From the NCBI GenBank assembly GCA_903871875.1, contig CAIQIR010000153.1, forward strand, positions 1 to 64,000: a DNA stretch of 64,000 nucleotides. Reading direction: 5' to 3'. Of the stretch, positions 37,739-47,208 are shown piece after piece (position 1 is the stretch's first letter; each line of letters starts with the position of its first letter). The stretch is from an uncultured Schlesneria sp. (GTDB lineage Bacteria > Planctomycetota > Planctomycetia > Planctomycetales > Planctomycetaceae). The position numbers and the translations under genes were made by a program. The notes beneath the pieces are model-generated. The model did no database searches. It saw nothing but the letters and a program-made list of their open reading frames with translations, and was not told the origin of the DNA.

Positions 37739-39985
37739 ATGCCGCCTCGAGCTATCGACCGACTGGTGGATTTCCTCGTGAAACGCCATCGCCTCTTGCT
37801 CCTGGTCGCGGTTGTGATCACCGTACTCGCCATTGATCCGTCGCGGCGGCTGACGTTCGATCAATCAATCGAATCATTGTACGCCTCTCAGAATATCCGA
37901 CTGAAAGACTACGTCGAAGGAAAGTCCTGGTTTGGCGGCGACGAATTCGTATTTGTGGCTTATACCGACCCCGAATTGTTCACTGACGCTGGACAGTCTC
38001 GCGTCTCGGAATTGGCAAAACGGCTGGCAGGTATTCAGGGGGTCATTCCTGACAGCATTCAGAATCTTGTTCGCACCCTGGCGATCTCCAAACTGCCCTT
38101 TTTCAAAAGTCGTCGCGATCAATTAATTGAATTCAGTCGGGGCGTCCTGCTCGGCCCCGACGATCAGACTACGGCCATCGCCCTGCGGTTGATCGACATG
38201 CAACATTCGCCGGTGCCCCGCGCTCAGACGCTGGCAGAAATCCATCGCATCGCAGACGAGCAGACGATTCACACGTTTGTGGTCGGTGAGCCGGTGCTGG
38301 TCCATGACATGTTTCGCTATGCCGAGGAAGATGGCGAATGGATGGGGTGGGCGGCGTCGGGACTGCTGATTCTGGTCATCCTCTTTTTCCTTCGAAGCCT
38401 ACGTGCCGTCGTGCTGCCGTTTGTAATCGTGCAGCTGGCCATCGTTTGGACGAAGGCTGTTCTGTTTCAAAGCAAGATGCAATTGAGCATGGTCAGTTCT
38501 ATTCTCGGGTCGCTGGTGACGATCATCGGAGTTTCGACGGTGGTCTATATGTCGCTGTATTACCGCAAAATGCGTGAACAAGCCGATCGCGAAAACGCTT
38601 TTCGCCAGACGATTCGCATCATCGGCATGGACATCTTCTGGGTCTGTCTGACGACAGCTGCTGGCTTCGGAGCTCAATTATCCAGCCACTTGCATCCCGT
38701 GCGTTCGTTCGGACTGACAATGGTCATTGGTTCGCTGCTGGTCCTGGTCGCGATGGTGCTGGTATTACCGGGAGGATTCCTGCTGGGACGCGAACGAGCG
38801 GCCTTGCCCAGTCCTCGCGGGGATAAGGAAGTCAATCAATCGTTACAAGGCCTTTCCCACTGGGTGCTGCAACACCCGTGGCAAGTCTCGATCACTTGTG
38901 CAGCACTGATGATCGCCGGAACCTTTGGCCTGTTTCGATTGCGGATCGAAACGGACTTCAGCAAGAACTTCCGATCGAACAGTCCCGTCGTCAAAGGTCT
39001 GGATTTCCTTGAAACGCGATTGGGGGGAGCGGGTGCCTGGGAAGTGAACTTCCCTGCCCCCGACAGTTTGCAGGAAGAGCATCTGGAAAAAGTTCGCCGG
39101 TTAGCGGAACGTCTGCGCACGATCACCGGTCAACAGGGGCCTGCCCTGACTAAAGTGTTGGCCGTGACAGACGGCCTGGATCTGATCCCACAAATTCCGG
39201 TGCTTTCCGGGACCCTCGCAGCAAAATCCGTCCAGTTGAATCGCATTCAACCCGAATTCCTTCCGAGTCTTTACAACCCAAAAGCCGGTCGCATGCGGAT
39301 CATGCTGCGTTCCTATGAGCGCCAGTCTTCTGAGGACAAACAACAACTGATCGAACGTGTCGGTGAAATGGCTCGTGCCGAATTTCCGGAAGCAAAAGTG
39401 ACCGGCCTGTTTGTATTGTTGACCTTCCTGATCGAAAGTCTGCTACACGACCAATGGACCGATTTGATTTTGGGAACCATCAGTCTCGTGACCATCATGA
39501 CGATTGCTTATCGCAGTCTGTGGATGGGAATCGTATCGCTAGTACCGAATGTGATACCGATCGTCTTACTGCTGGGTGGCATGGGTTGGCTCAATATTCC
39601 GGTCAACATCGGAACGGCCATGATTTCGAGCGATACAATGGGACTGACGATTCACGACAGTATTTTCTATCTTTCGGCATTTCTTCGCGCTCGCCGTTCG
39701 GGTCAAGATTTTCCGACGGCCCTGCAGCATGTGCAAACCGAAGTCCGGCAACCATTGCTCTATTCCAACATCGCGTTAATCCTCGGCTTTCTAGTGCTGG
39801 CAACGTCCCATTTCGTTCCCTTGATCTACTTTGGCGTAATGGTCAGTGTCGCCATCGCAGGCGGATTGGCCGTGAATCTGTTGCTGTTACCGCTACTGTT
39901 ACAACTGGGGGATCGATTTCAACGATCAACGGCTGATTCCAAGCAGGAACCACTGGATGCATCCCCCAAGACATCGCGGACATAA
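37739..39985 (+). CDS. MMPL/RND-family transporter
   Basis: A 748-residue RND-type carrier with the MMPL two-half layout: helix 1 (LLLLVAVVITVLAI), a large periplasmic domain, a helix bundle around LLILVILFFLRSLRAVVLP, helix 7 near residue 400, a second periplasmic domain, and a final bundle with VTIMTIAYRSLWMGIVSLVP. Overall it resembles HpnN-like and other lipid or hopanoid carriers, but substrate assignment from sequence is unsafe. The ATG at 37739 was chosen because GGGGAAG lies 8 bases upstream; a frame extending 38 codons further would add a Cys/His-rich stretch. It probably functions alongside the ABC exporter just upstream. Confidence 0.88.
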   Translation: MPPRAIDRLVDFLVKRHRLLLLVAVVITVLAIDPSRRLTFDQSIESLYASQNIRLKDYVEGKSWFGGDEFVFVAYTDPELFTDAGQSRVSELAKRLAGIQGVIPDSIQNLVRTLAISKLPFFKSRRDQLIEFSRGVLLGPDDQTTAIALRLIDMQHSPVPRAQTLAEIHRIADEQTIHTFVVGEPVLVHDMFRYAEEDGEWMGWAASGLLILVILFFLRSLRAVVLPFVIVQLAIVWTKAVLFQSKMQLSMVSSILGSLVTIIGVSTVVYMSLYYRKMREQADRENAFRQTIRIIGMDIFWVCLTTAAGFGAQLSSHLHPVRSFGLTMVIGSLLVLVAMVLVLPGGFLLGRERAALPSPRGDKEVNQSLQGLSHWVLQHPWQVSITCAALMIAGTFGLFRLRIETDFSKNFRSNSPVVKGLDFLETRLGGAGAWEVNFPAPDSLQEEHLEKVRRLAERLRTITGQQGPALTKVLAVTDGLDLIPQIPVLSGTLAAKSVQLNRIQPEFLPSLYNPKAGRMRIMLRSYERQSSEDKQQLIERVGEMARAEFPEAKVTGLFVLLTFLIESLLHDQWTDLILGTISLVTIMTIAYRSLWMGIVSLVPNVIPIVLLLGGMGWLNIPVNIGTAMISSDTMGLTIHDSIFYLSAFLRARRSGQDFPTALQHVQTEVRQPLLYSNIALILGFLVLATSHFVPLIYFGVMVSVAIAGGLAVNLLLLPLLLQLGDRFQRSTADSKQEPLDASPKTSRT

Positions 39986-40048
39986 TCGAATATCTGCGTC
40001 CCACTCACCGTCGAGCATCATTGGCGGCCTGCAGGCACGGTTGCTTCG

Positions 40049-41923
40049 TCAATGAGAGACGGGTTCTCGAAGAGGAACTCGGTCATGCACGCCGAATGAT
40101 TTTTCCAAACGCGATTCTTGTTTAAGGCTCAGTCGATCGACCGATTGACCTTCCATATATTGCAGTCGGATCGAATCGACATTCGAAGAGAATTGATCCA
40201 GCCGATCGCAATGCAGGGCAAATTCGGCACAATGTCGTTCGAGATCGGGAAATAATCCGGCTCCCGCGTTGATCCCGGCGAGTTCACGAGCGAGTTCTTC
40301 AATTTTCCGAGTCAGCCCGCGTCGCAATTGAATCGTGTAACTCATCACAAACGCTCCGGCCCAAAAAATCAGGAACAACGCCGACGGAATGTAAAAATTC
40401 GTATCCAGCAGCGGCTTCTCGAGCCAGAATGAGTCATAGAAGAAATTGCGGCCCACCCGGTACAGCAAAAATGTCGGTAATAACGCGAAGCAGACCTCGT
40501 AACGAACTCGGGTGAACCAGCGTGAGTTCCGCTTGGCCGCTTTCAATATCACCTCGTCAATCCGTTGGGCCGCGTCAGTGAGAAACTCGTGTCGCACTTC
40601 TGCGGCCGCGTGTCGCAAGTTTTCGAATGACGACGTTCCCGGTACCTGTCGATCGAGTTTGGCCGTATGGACATGGCCGGCGATCACAATTTGAGCTTCT
40701 CGCAATTCGGAATCGGTCAACCCCAGCGACGAAAGAGATTCTAACCGCCGATCAGCCTCTTGTTCCTGCTGTTGTGACGTGATCCAACGCGTGCCGTGTA
40801 CCAACCCCACCAGCGCCATCTGAGCCGTTGTCTGCGACCTCATCAGCGAAAACGATGCGAGCAAACTGGCCTGACTGTGCCACAGCCTCAACACCGAGGC
40901 AAACGGACTATAGCCCCACATTTGCGTGACCTGGCCAAGCAGTCGCCGTTCCCAAAGTCCGCGGCTGACCAACAATTCCTCTTGTAGTCGGCTGGCCATC
41001 CGCTCGGTCGTTCGATGCCGCTGATCGGCGAGTGCCTTTTCCAGCCGTTCGACTTGCGGGATATGCTGGGTCAGCACCTTGCGCGCATGGGCCAAGACTT
41101 CGTGAACCAGTCCCATCAAGTTACCCCGTCGAATGCGAACCCGCTGGGTTGTCGACAACTCCTGCAATAAGAGATCGATCAATCGGCCGAATTCACCACT
41201 CGGACGGACTCCCGACTGCTGTTCGCGAAGCGCCCGCTTCGAATCGACAAAAAACATCTCTGCAATCTGAAACTTGGGGCTCAGATGCGCTCGCCAATCC
41301 TCGCGAATATCCGAATCCAGATCCGCGTGCGATTGAATGAAGACAATTCGACAACCGCTCGCCGCCTGAAACAGTTCGTCACTGACTTTGGCCGAGCGAT
41401 ATTTTTGCTGGGTTCCTACGTACAGCAGCACATCACAATACGGCAGCAATCGATGTAACCGGGCGAGATTGCTCGTCGCCGTTTCCGTTTCTGACGTATC
41501 TGGATCAGGGCAATCGATGATCACAATATCCCGCAGCAAGGGATTGTCGATCCGAACAACTTTCAGTTCCTCAGCCCCCTGGTCCAACGGCAGCCGGTAG
41601 GCGGCCAGATCTGTTTGCGGGTGGGCGAGCACGATGGGCTGAATCGTGGTCGGCCGCTGGCGTCCCGACGACGTCACTTCCTGTCCGACAAGCGCATTGA
41701 CCAGCGAACTTTTTCCCACCCCAGTTCCGCCGAATGTCGCCACGACCAATGGCGCTTCAACACGCGCTCGCAACGGCTCAAGGCGAGCCAGTAGCCGACG
41801 TACGAGAGCCTGGCTTTGTTGCACCGCCTCCCAAGCCGACGGCTCGTTCGCCCAAGCCCCTAGTCGCCCGACCAGATCGTCGACATGGGCCAAGAGTTCC
41901 AATTGAGTCAAATCCACAGTCAT
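40049..41923 (-). CDS. Membrane-anchored dynamin-like GTPase
   Basis: A 624-residue protein with an N-terminal GTPase domain: P-loop GGTGVGKSS (65-73), a switch-type threonine in RPTTIQP, a DCPDPDTSE segment in place of DxxG, and SHAD near the G4 position. A long helical region follows, then two hydrophobic helices near residues 475-550 (VCFALLPTFLLYR and SALFLIFWAGAFVMSY) and a charged coiled tail. This fits bacterial dynamin-like or 50S-binding-type large GTPases that remodel membranes. The DCPD variant of the switch II motif is not typical Ras-like. It begins 87 bases after the PcrA-type helicase on the same strand. Function unknown. Confidence 0.8.
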   Translation of the reverse strand: MTVDLTQLELLAHVDDLVGRLGAWANEPSAWEAVQQSQALVRRLLARLEPLRARVEAPLVVATFGGTGVGKSSLVNALVGQEVTSSGRQRPTTIQPIVLAHPQTDLAAYRLPLDQGAEELKVVRIDNPLLRDIVIIDCPDPDTSETETATSNLARLHRLLPYCDVLLYVGTQQKYRSAKVSDELFQAASGCRIVFIQSHADLDSDIREDWRAHLSPKFQIAEMFFVDSKRALREQQSGVRPSGEFGRLIDLLLQELSTTQRVRIRRGNLMGLVHEVLAHARKVLTQHIPQVERLEKALADQRHRTTERMASRLQEELLVSRGLWERRLLGQVTQMWGYSPFASVLRLWHSQASLLASFSLMRSQTTAQMALVGLVHGTRWITSQQQEQEADRRLESLSSLGLTDSELREAQIVIAGHVHTAKLDRQVPGTSSFENLRHAAAEVRHEFLTDAAQRIDEVILKAAKRNSRWFTRVRYEVCFALLPTFLLYRVGRNFFYDSFWLEKPLLDTNFYIPSALFLIFWAGAFVMSYTIQLRRGLTRKIEELARELAGINAGAGLFPDLERHCAEFALHCDRLDQFSSNVDSIRLQYMEGQSVDRLSLKQESRLEKSFGVHDRVPLREPVSH

Positions 41924-42010
41924 TGGTTAGTCCCAATTCCAGAATTCTGCAGCAACGCAATGGTCAGTCCGATTTATCTTCTTCGCTAACGCATAGTTCA
42001 CACGACTGGA

Positions 42011-44452
42011 TCAATTGAAACCGACGGGTTGCAAAGGGCACTTCGCGGCAATAAAGCTTTCACGACGATTGTCCGTCATGAATTCGACGGTCACGGTTCG
42101 CATGCGCGAGAGACCGCTAACGGCCACCACCGTTCCTAAACCGTATCGCGGATGTCGTACCTGCATCCCCATTCCGAAACCGATCGGAACAGCTGCCGAT
42201 TGATTGGAACCAGCTTCGAGGGCTGCCCCAGTGGTCAGGTGAGGCATCCGTTCCAATTTCCGCTTAACCGCTTTCTTTTTCGCAGGACGACGCCCAGAAC
42301 CGTCGCCGAATCCGGGCTGAGTTGAATTCACATCGTCGCCAAATCCTTCTCCAGACTTGCGATCGTCTGGCTCGTCGGTCAGCAAATCGTCGGACTCGGC
42401 ATCTTCGTATTGAAATTCGACTGCGCAATCGTGTCGATCGACCATCAATTCCTGCAGAAAGTCACTTGTAATCGTCGACAGGGTCCGGCCGTGCATCTCT
42501 CGTCGCTGCGTGTGCGTCAACACCAATCGGTCTTGCGCCCGCGTGATCCCGACGAACAACAAGCGGCGCTCTTCCTCCAATGATTTCTTGTCATTCTCAC
42601 GCAGGGAACGTTCGTGTGGAATCAGGTTCTGTTCAACACCAACCACGTACACGTCGGGAAATTCGAGCCCCTTCGCGGCGTGTAGCGTCATCAGGGTGAC
42701 CGCTCCCGAGTCTTCTTCCAACGAATCCACATCCTGAGTAAGGCTGGCGGTTTCCAAAAATCGACCGAGCGTCGCGATTTCTTCTTGTTCCGCCAGCTGC
42801 CGATCGAACAGCGATGCCGAACTGACCAGCTCGTCAACGTTCGATTTTCGCTGAATTTCATCTTCATCGAGTGCCCCGTCGTATTGCCGGTAGTACCCGG
42901 TGCGTTCCAATACGGCTCGCAAGATGGTCTCGACGGGCCCGTGATGCAAAACGTTGTCTTCGTTCGATTCGAAGCTATCGCGGTCAAATCCGAATTCAGC
43001 TGACTCTGCCTGATTCTTTAACGGATTGGCGGCGAGTTCGGCCAGTTCGTGAATCAAAGCGGCGAACGACCGTAGCCCGACGGCCGCCTTTTTCGACAAA
43101 TTCGGCACGCGTTCGGAATTGCGTGCCGCGGCCAGTAATTCCACCCCCGCTGCATCAGCCCACTGCACAAATCGGTCGAGTGAGCTTTTGCCAATTCCGC
43201 GTGTGGGAGTATTCACAACCCGCAGAAACGCAATCCGATCTTTGGGATTTTCGATCAACCGTAAATAGCCCAACACATCTTTGATTTCTGCTCGTTCGTA
43301 GAACGCGAGTCCCCCAGCCACCTGGTACGGAATCTTCAATCGCGACAAAGCAGTCTCAATCGTTCGCGACAACGAATTGACACGATAGAAAATGGCAAAG
43401 TCATTCCATTGTCGTTGGGCTGAATTGACCAGCGATTGAATCTCGGCAGCGATCGATGTCGCTTCGTTTTGGCCATCGACGTAAAGTCGCAATTCGACCG
43501 GCCGCCCGCTGGGTCGGGTGGCTCGCAAACGTTTTGCCTTGCGCATCACGTTGTGCTGGATCAATTCGTCAGCCACAGCAAGGATTTCAGGCGTACTGCG
43601 AAAATTCTCTTCGAGTCGAATCAACGTGACGCGAGGAAAATCTCGCTCGAACCGCAGAATGTTTTCGATCTGGGCGCCGCGCCAACCGTAGACCGATTGA
43701 TCGGGATCACCCGTCACACACAGGTTCGGTTCCAATTGAGAAAGCGCGGCAACGATCTGATATTGAGCCCGATTGGTGTCCTGATACTCGTCAACCAGAA
43801 TAAAACGATACCGCTCGTCCAGTGATTTGCGCAGCTCGTCATGGTCGGCTAACGTTCGCGCGACGTGCATTAACAGATCATCGAAGTCGACCGCGTTTGC
43901 TTCCAGCAAGCGTTGCTGGTACACGGGATAAACCCGAGCGACAATCGCGTCGAGATGAGTTCCAACCGAAGCGGCATGCTTACTCGCATATTGGTCGGCA
44001 GTGATCAGGTCGTTCTTCGCCTTGCTGATCCGTCCGAGTAATTTGGCCGGCGGAAAGTGAGTCGCATCAAAATCGAGATCGTGCAGCACGCCTTTCAGCA
44101 GAGTCAATTGATCGCCGACATCGTAAATAGAATAATTGGAACTCAGTCCCACTACAGAAGCATGTTCGCGTAACAATTTGGCACAGAATCGATGGAACGT
44201 GCTAACCCAGATAAACGATCGCGGCAACAACGCTTGAACGCGTTCGGACATCACGCGAGCCGCTTTGTTGGTGAAGGTGATGGCGAGAATTTCGCGAGGG
44301 TGAACGCCACGTTCGATGAGCCGCGCAATCCGACGGGTAATGACGCGTGTCTTTCCCGACCCTGGCCCGGCAACAACAAGCAAAGGTCCTTCAAAATGCT
44401 CGACGGCCGCCCGTTGAGATTCTGTCAAATCATCATCAACTGTCACGAGCAC
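42011..44452 (-). CDS. UvrD/PcrA-type superfamily 1 DNA helicase
   Basis: A 3'-5' helicase for repair and displacement of blocked forks. SF1A motifs are present in order: Q-motif TESQRAAV, Walker A AGPGSGKT, ITFTNKAA, STFHRFCAKLL, Walker B ILVDEYQDTN, GDPDQSVYGWRGA, ENFRSTPEIL, LMTLHAAKGLEFPDV and VGITRAQDRLVL. A linker rich in Asp, Gly and Lys follows, and the C-terminus ends in a small Tudor-like domain (VRHPRYGLGTVVAVSG) typical of PcrA, which contacts RNA polymerase. The start is a GTG at 44452 or 44446, both near GGAG; a TTG at 44485 would add 11 residues. Confidence 0.94.
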   Translation of the reverse strand: MLVTVDDDLTESQRAAVEHFEGPLLVVAGPGSGKTRVITRRIARLIERGVHPREILAITFTNKAARVMSERVQALLPRSFIWVSTFHRFCAKLLREHASVVGLSSNYSIYDVGDQLTLLKGVLHDLDFDATHFPPAKLLGRISKAKNDLITADQYASKHAASVGTHLDAIVARVYPVYQQRLLEANAVDFDDLLMHVARTLADHDELRKSLDERYRFILVDEYQDTNRAQYQIVAALSQLEPNLCVTGDPDQSVYGWRGAQIENILRFERDFPRVTLIRLEENFRSTPEILAVADELIQHNVMRKAKRLRATRPSGRPVELRLYVDGQNEATSIAAEIQSLVNSAQRQWNDFAIFYRVNSLSRTIETALSRLKIPYQVAGGLAFYERAEIKDVLGYLRLIENPKDRIAFLRVVNTPTRGIGKSSLDRFVQWADAAGVELLAAARNSERVPNLSKKAAVGLRSFAALIHELAELAANPLKNQAESAEFGFDRDSFESNEDNVLHHGPVETILRAVLERTGYYRQYDGALDEDEIQRKSNVDELVSSASLFDRQLAEQEEIATLGRFLETASLTQDVDSLEEDSGAVTLMTLHAAKGLEFPDVYVVGVEQNLIPHERSLRENDKKSLEEERRLLFVGITRAQDRLVLTHTQRREMHGRTLSTITSDFLQELMVDRHDCAVEFQYEDAESDDLLTDEPDDRKSGEGFGDDVNSTQPGFGDGSGRRPAKKKAVKRKLERMPHLTTGAALEAGSNQSAAVPIGFGMGMQVRHPRYGLGTVVAVSGLSRMRTVTVEFMTDNRRESFIAAKCPLQPVGFN

Positions 44453-44816
44453 ATCACTCCATTGGAAAAGGGCGAACTCCTTCAAGCAAGACTATTGTAA
44501 CGTTGATTCCACCGGACGACGATCGAATCGCCTTTTTGCCCAATGCCGCTGTCATTCTCATTAAGGCAGGGAGGAATTCGTAACATGCTTCGGCCGTCAT
44601 TCGCCCAGCAATTGGCGAGTGGGAACGCGGCTGGTAATCGGAAAAAACGCGACCTCGTTTCTGTGAACAGAATAGGGCATCGATTTAAGACGCATTGACT
44701 TCCCTCTTCTGATCGATTTTGTGTAGATTAATTGGGGGGGGGTTGTAGGACGGATCGATTTTATTTCGTCATCCACCCATCGCTTAAAATCGATCAACTG
44801 CGAACGGAGTCCAGTG
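44453..44816. other. Divergent intergenic region with a nine-G run
   Basis: 364 bases between the helicase (minus) and the secreted protein (plus). A run of nine G residues occupies 44734-44742, just after AT-rich TTGTGTAGATTAATT, about 75 bases before the ATG at 44817. A minus-strand 94-codon frame here is not convincing. Homopolymer G tracts near promoters can slip, but one copy proves nothing. Confidence 0.5.
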
Positions 44817-47072
44817 ATGTTGATGACTCGTTTCGGAATGCGATTCGCCTTATTGGCATTGTGTCTGACCGGGGCTGTCACCGCGGCCGAAACCCCCTTG
44901 GCCGCGATTCCAGTTCAAGCCGGGGTCTTGGTCAGGCTGAAGAAGCCAGTCGCAACCATTAACAAGGCGGCGAACTTGGTTGACAAGCTTCAGTTCGATG
45001 GCCTGGAAGCACTCCTTCCGGAAGGAGTGGCGATATCGAGCGAGTGGATTCGATCGTCCACCCAAATGCTCGGCCAGTCGGTTGGTGACGGCGTCGACTT
45101 GGATCAAGACTGGTGGCTCTTCTTTTTGAGTTCTGGCTTGGACGAATCGCCTTATGCCTACGTAGTTCCAGCAACCGATACCGCGGTACTGCAAGCGAGT
45201 GTGATCCAGAAAAATCAAACGCAAGTTAAAGAAAGGGAGGATGAACGGGCCACCGAGGAGACGAAGGACTTCCAATCGATGGTCTATCAGAAATGGGTCA
45301 TCTACGGATCGAAGGTAGCTGTCGACGCGGCCAGTCAATGCCTTGCCGGTGAGCAAGCATCCATCGAATCCCGCTTAAAAGCCGAAGCCGTTTCGCGATT
45401 TGACCAAGGCGATCTGGCAGTTCTTATCGACAAGAATTGGCTGGGAACGATGAACGCAGATTTCGGAGAGAGCCTTGTGGAAGGCCTACCGACAATTCTC
45501 TCGGACCAGTTTTCGATCGAAATTCAGAGTTCGCAATCTGAGGAAACGTGGAACCAGATCATGGCCCCCCTGGCGAAGGCCTTGTCTCAAGGAATATCGG
45601 ATATCGATTTTCTGGTGACCACGGTGGGAATTGAAGGGGAGGAACTCCACATTAATACCCACCTGCTCGTCAATGCGGACTCACCAACCGCGGCTTTTTT
45701 CCGTGCTAATCCCGGATCAGAAATGGAGGCCTTGTCGAGCTTGCCCCCTTGCAGTGGGCTCTATCTTGGCTTCCAGGGAAACCAGAAAGCCCTGTCTTCC
45801 TGGCTGACGGAGATTACTCGAACGACGATGGCGGACAAGGATGACGATCTGTTATCCGAGATCTTGGAACTGCGCAAAAGTTTTGAAGAACTCAACTATG
45901 GTCTCTTCACGATGGCATTTCCGGTCCATCCGATTGAACAAGGGTTGTTCCGTTCATTGTCGATCTTTGAAGTGGATGCCCCCCAGCGAGCTCGCGAAAT
46001 TGGCCTCAAATTGTCCGAATTAACGGAGCATCTGACCGATTTGCCCGAGGCAAACAAAGATGAATCGAAACGAAGTACGGAAAAATATGGGGAGTATTCT
46101 GTCGATGTGAATCGAATCAAACCCACCATTACCATTCCGGATCTTCTTCTCGGTGTCGAAACAGACGATGAAACGACGCCGGGCATCGAATCTTTTCTCT
46201 ACGGTCCTGACAAGAGTGTGACGCGCACTGTCTACTTGAAAGATCGCATCGTCGAATGCGTGGGAGGTACCAAATCCCGCACGGCCGCAGCGGTCCGGCG
46301 TATCGCCAATGCCTCGGGAGATGACATCGTGCCCGAACCTCACTTCGCGAAGTTGCGTGAGAAGCTGACGAAGAAAGCCAACGTCCTGGTAATGATTGAC
46401 ACCGGGGGAATTGTCGCGGCCACGATGCAGGCCTGGAATTCTTATGTCGATCTGATGGTCGCCATGGAAGCGATTCAACCAAATGAGATCGTTGCAAACA
46501 GACCGCAAGACGTTCAGTTCGACGAAGGAGTACCACGTGAGATACAGCAGGATAACGCGAACGTTGACGATAACGCCGGAATGAACATTCTCGTTGCTCC
46601 CGCCGAGTCTCTCACACCCGAGGATGTTGTGAAGTTGGCGGAATCGATGACGGGTATGCCACTAATGCCGGTGTGGGATTTTTTCGTCGACGCGACGGAG
46701 ACTCTGGAAAGCGCGCCCATGGACGAAGCCGTGGAAATGGCGCCCAACGTCATTCAAGTATTGGAAGTCCAGGCTCCAGAAGGCATTTCCCTAAACGTGG
46801 CCCAGATGAAGTTTGAGAGGCAAGAAATCGATTCGCTGCACGCAACTCCGTCACTCATTGGATTCTCACTGGCCCTGGAACCCCAGGCAAGTCATCTCCG
46901 GATCGTAATCCCAGTGGAAGCCCTGCAGCAACTGTTGAACGTGGGAAAGATGATGGCGAAAAATTCGGGAATCACCATTGAGGAAGCGCATCTCGTTCCT
47001 GAGCCTCAGGAGATCAATCAAACCGTTCCAGTTCAGGTGATCGAGACGGAAGATGCCGAAGACTCAAAATGA
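44817..47072 (+). CDS. Large secreted protein of unknown function
   Basis: A 751-residue exported protein. The signal peptide is MLMTRFGMRFALLALCLTGA, with a likely cut after VTAA. The mature part is soluble and acidic towards the C-terminus. Its layout (a hydrophobic probe-like strand such as YAYVVPATDTAVLQ, then MVYQKWVIYGSKVAVD, then LAVLIDKNWLG) resembles the order of segments in the protein at 2263-3834, suggesting distant paralogues. No catalytic motif is recognised. The ATG at 44817 has GGAG 7 bases upstream; a GTG one codon earlier is possible. The gene converges on the giant repeat protein with a 136-base gap and no clear terminator. Confidence 0.7.
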   Translation: MLMTRFGMRFALLALCLTGAVTAAETPLAAIPVQAGVLVRLKKPVATINKAANLVDKLQFDGLEALLPEGVAISSEWIRSSTQMLGQSVGDGVDLDQDWWLFFLSSGLDESPYAYVVPATDTAVLQASVIQKNQTQVKEREDERATEETKDFQSMVYQKWVIYGSKVAVDAASQCLAGEQASIESRLKAEAVSRFDQGDLAVLIDKNWLGTMNADFGESLVEGLPTILSDQFSIEIQSSQSEETWNQIMAPLAKALSQGISDIDFLVTTVGIEGEELHINTHLLVNADSPTAAFFRANPGSEMEALSSLPPCSGLYLGFQGNQKALSSWLTEITRTTMADKDDDLLSEILELRKSFEELNYGLFTMAFPVHPIEQGLFRSLSIFEVDAPQRAREIGLKLSELTEHLTDLPEANKDESKRSTEKYGEYSVDVNRIKPTITIPDLLLGVETDDETTPGIESFLYGPDKSVTRTVYLKDRIVECVGGTKSRTAAAVRRIANASGDDIVPEPHFAKLREKLTKKANVLVMIDTGGIVAATMQAWNSYVDLMVAMEAIQPNEIVANRPQDVQFDEGVPREIQQDNANVDDNAGMNILVAPAESLTPEDVVKLAESMTGMPLMPVWDFFVDATETLESAPMDEAVEMAPNVIQVLEVQAPEGISLNVAQMKFERQEIDSLHATPSLIGFSLALEPQASHLRIVIPVEALQQLLNVGKMMAKNSGITIEEAHLVPEPQEINQTVPVQVIETEDAEDSK

Positions 47073-47208
47073 AAGGCATCTTGGGAAAACCACCTGCGCG
47101 TCAATGCCTAGCGATTTCGATAGATTTCGTAGGCACATAGGACACGCGTCGACGAAACAACATCACGGGCATCTTCAATTACCAACGAACGAGAGAGCCG
47201 AAGAAAGG

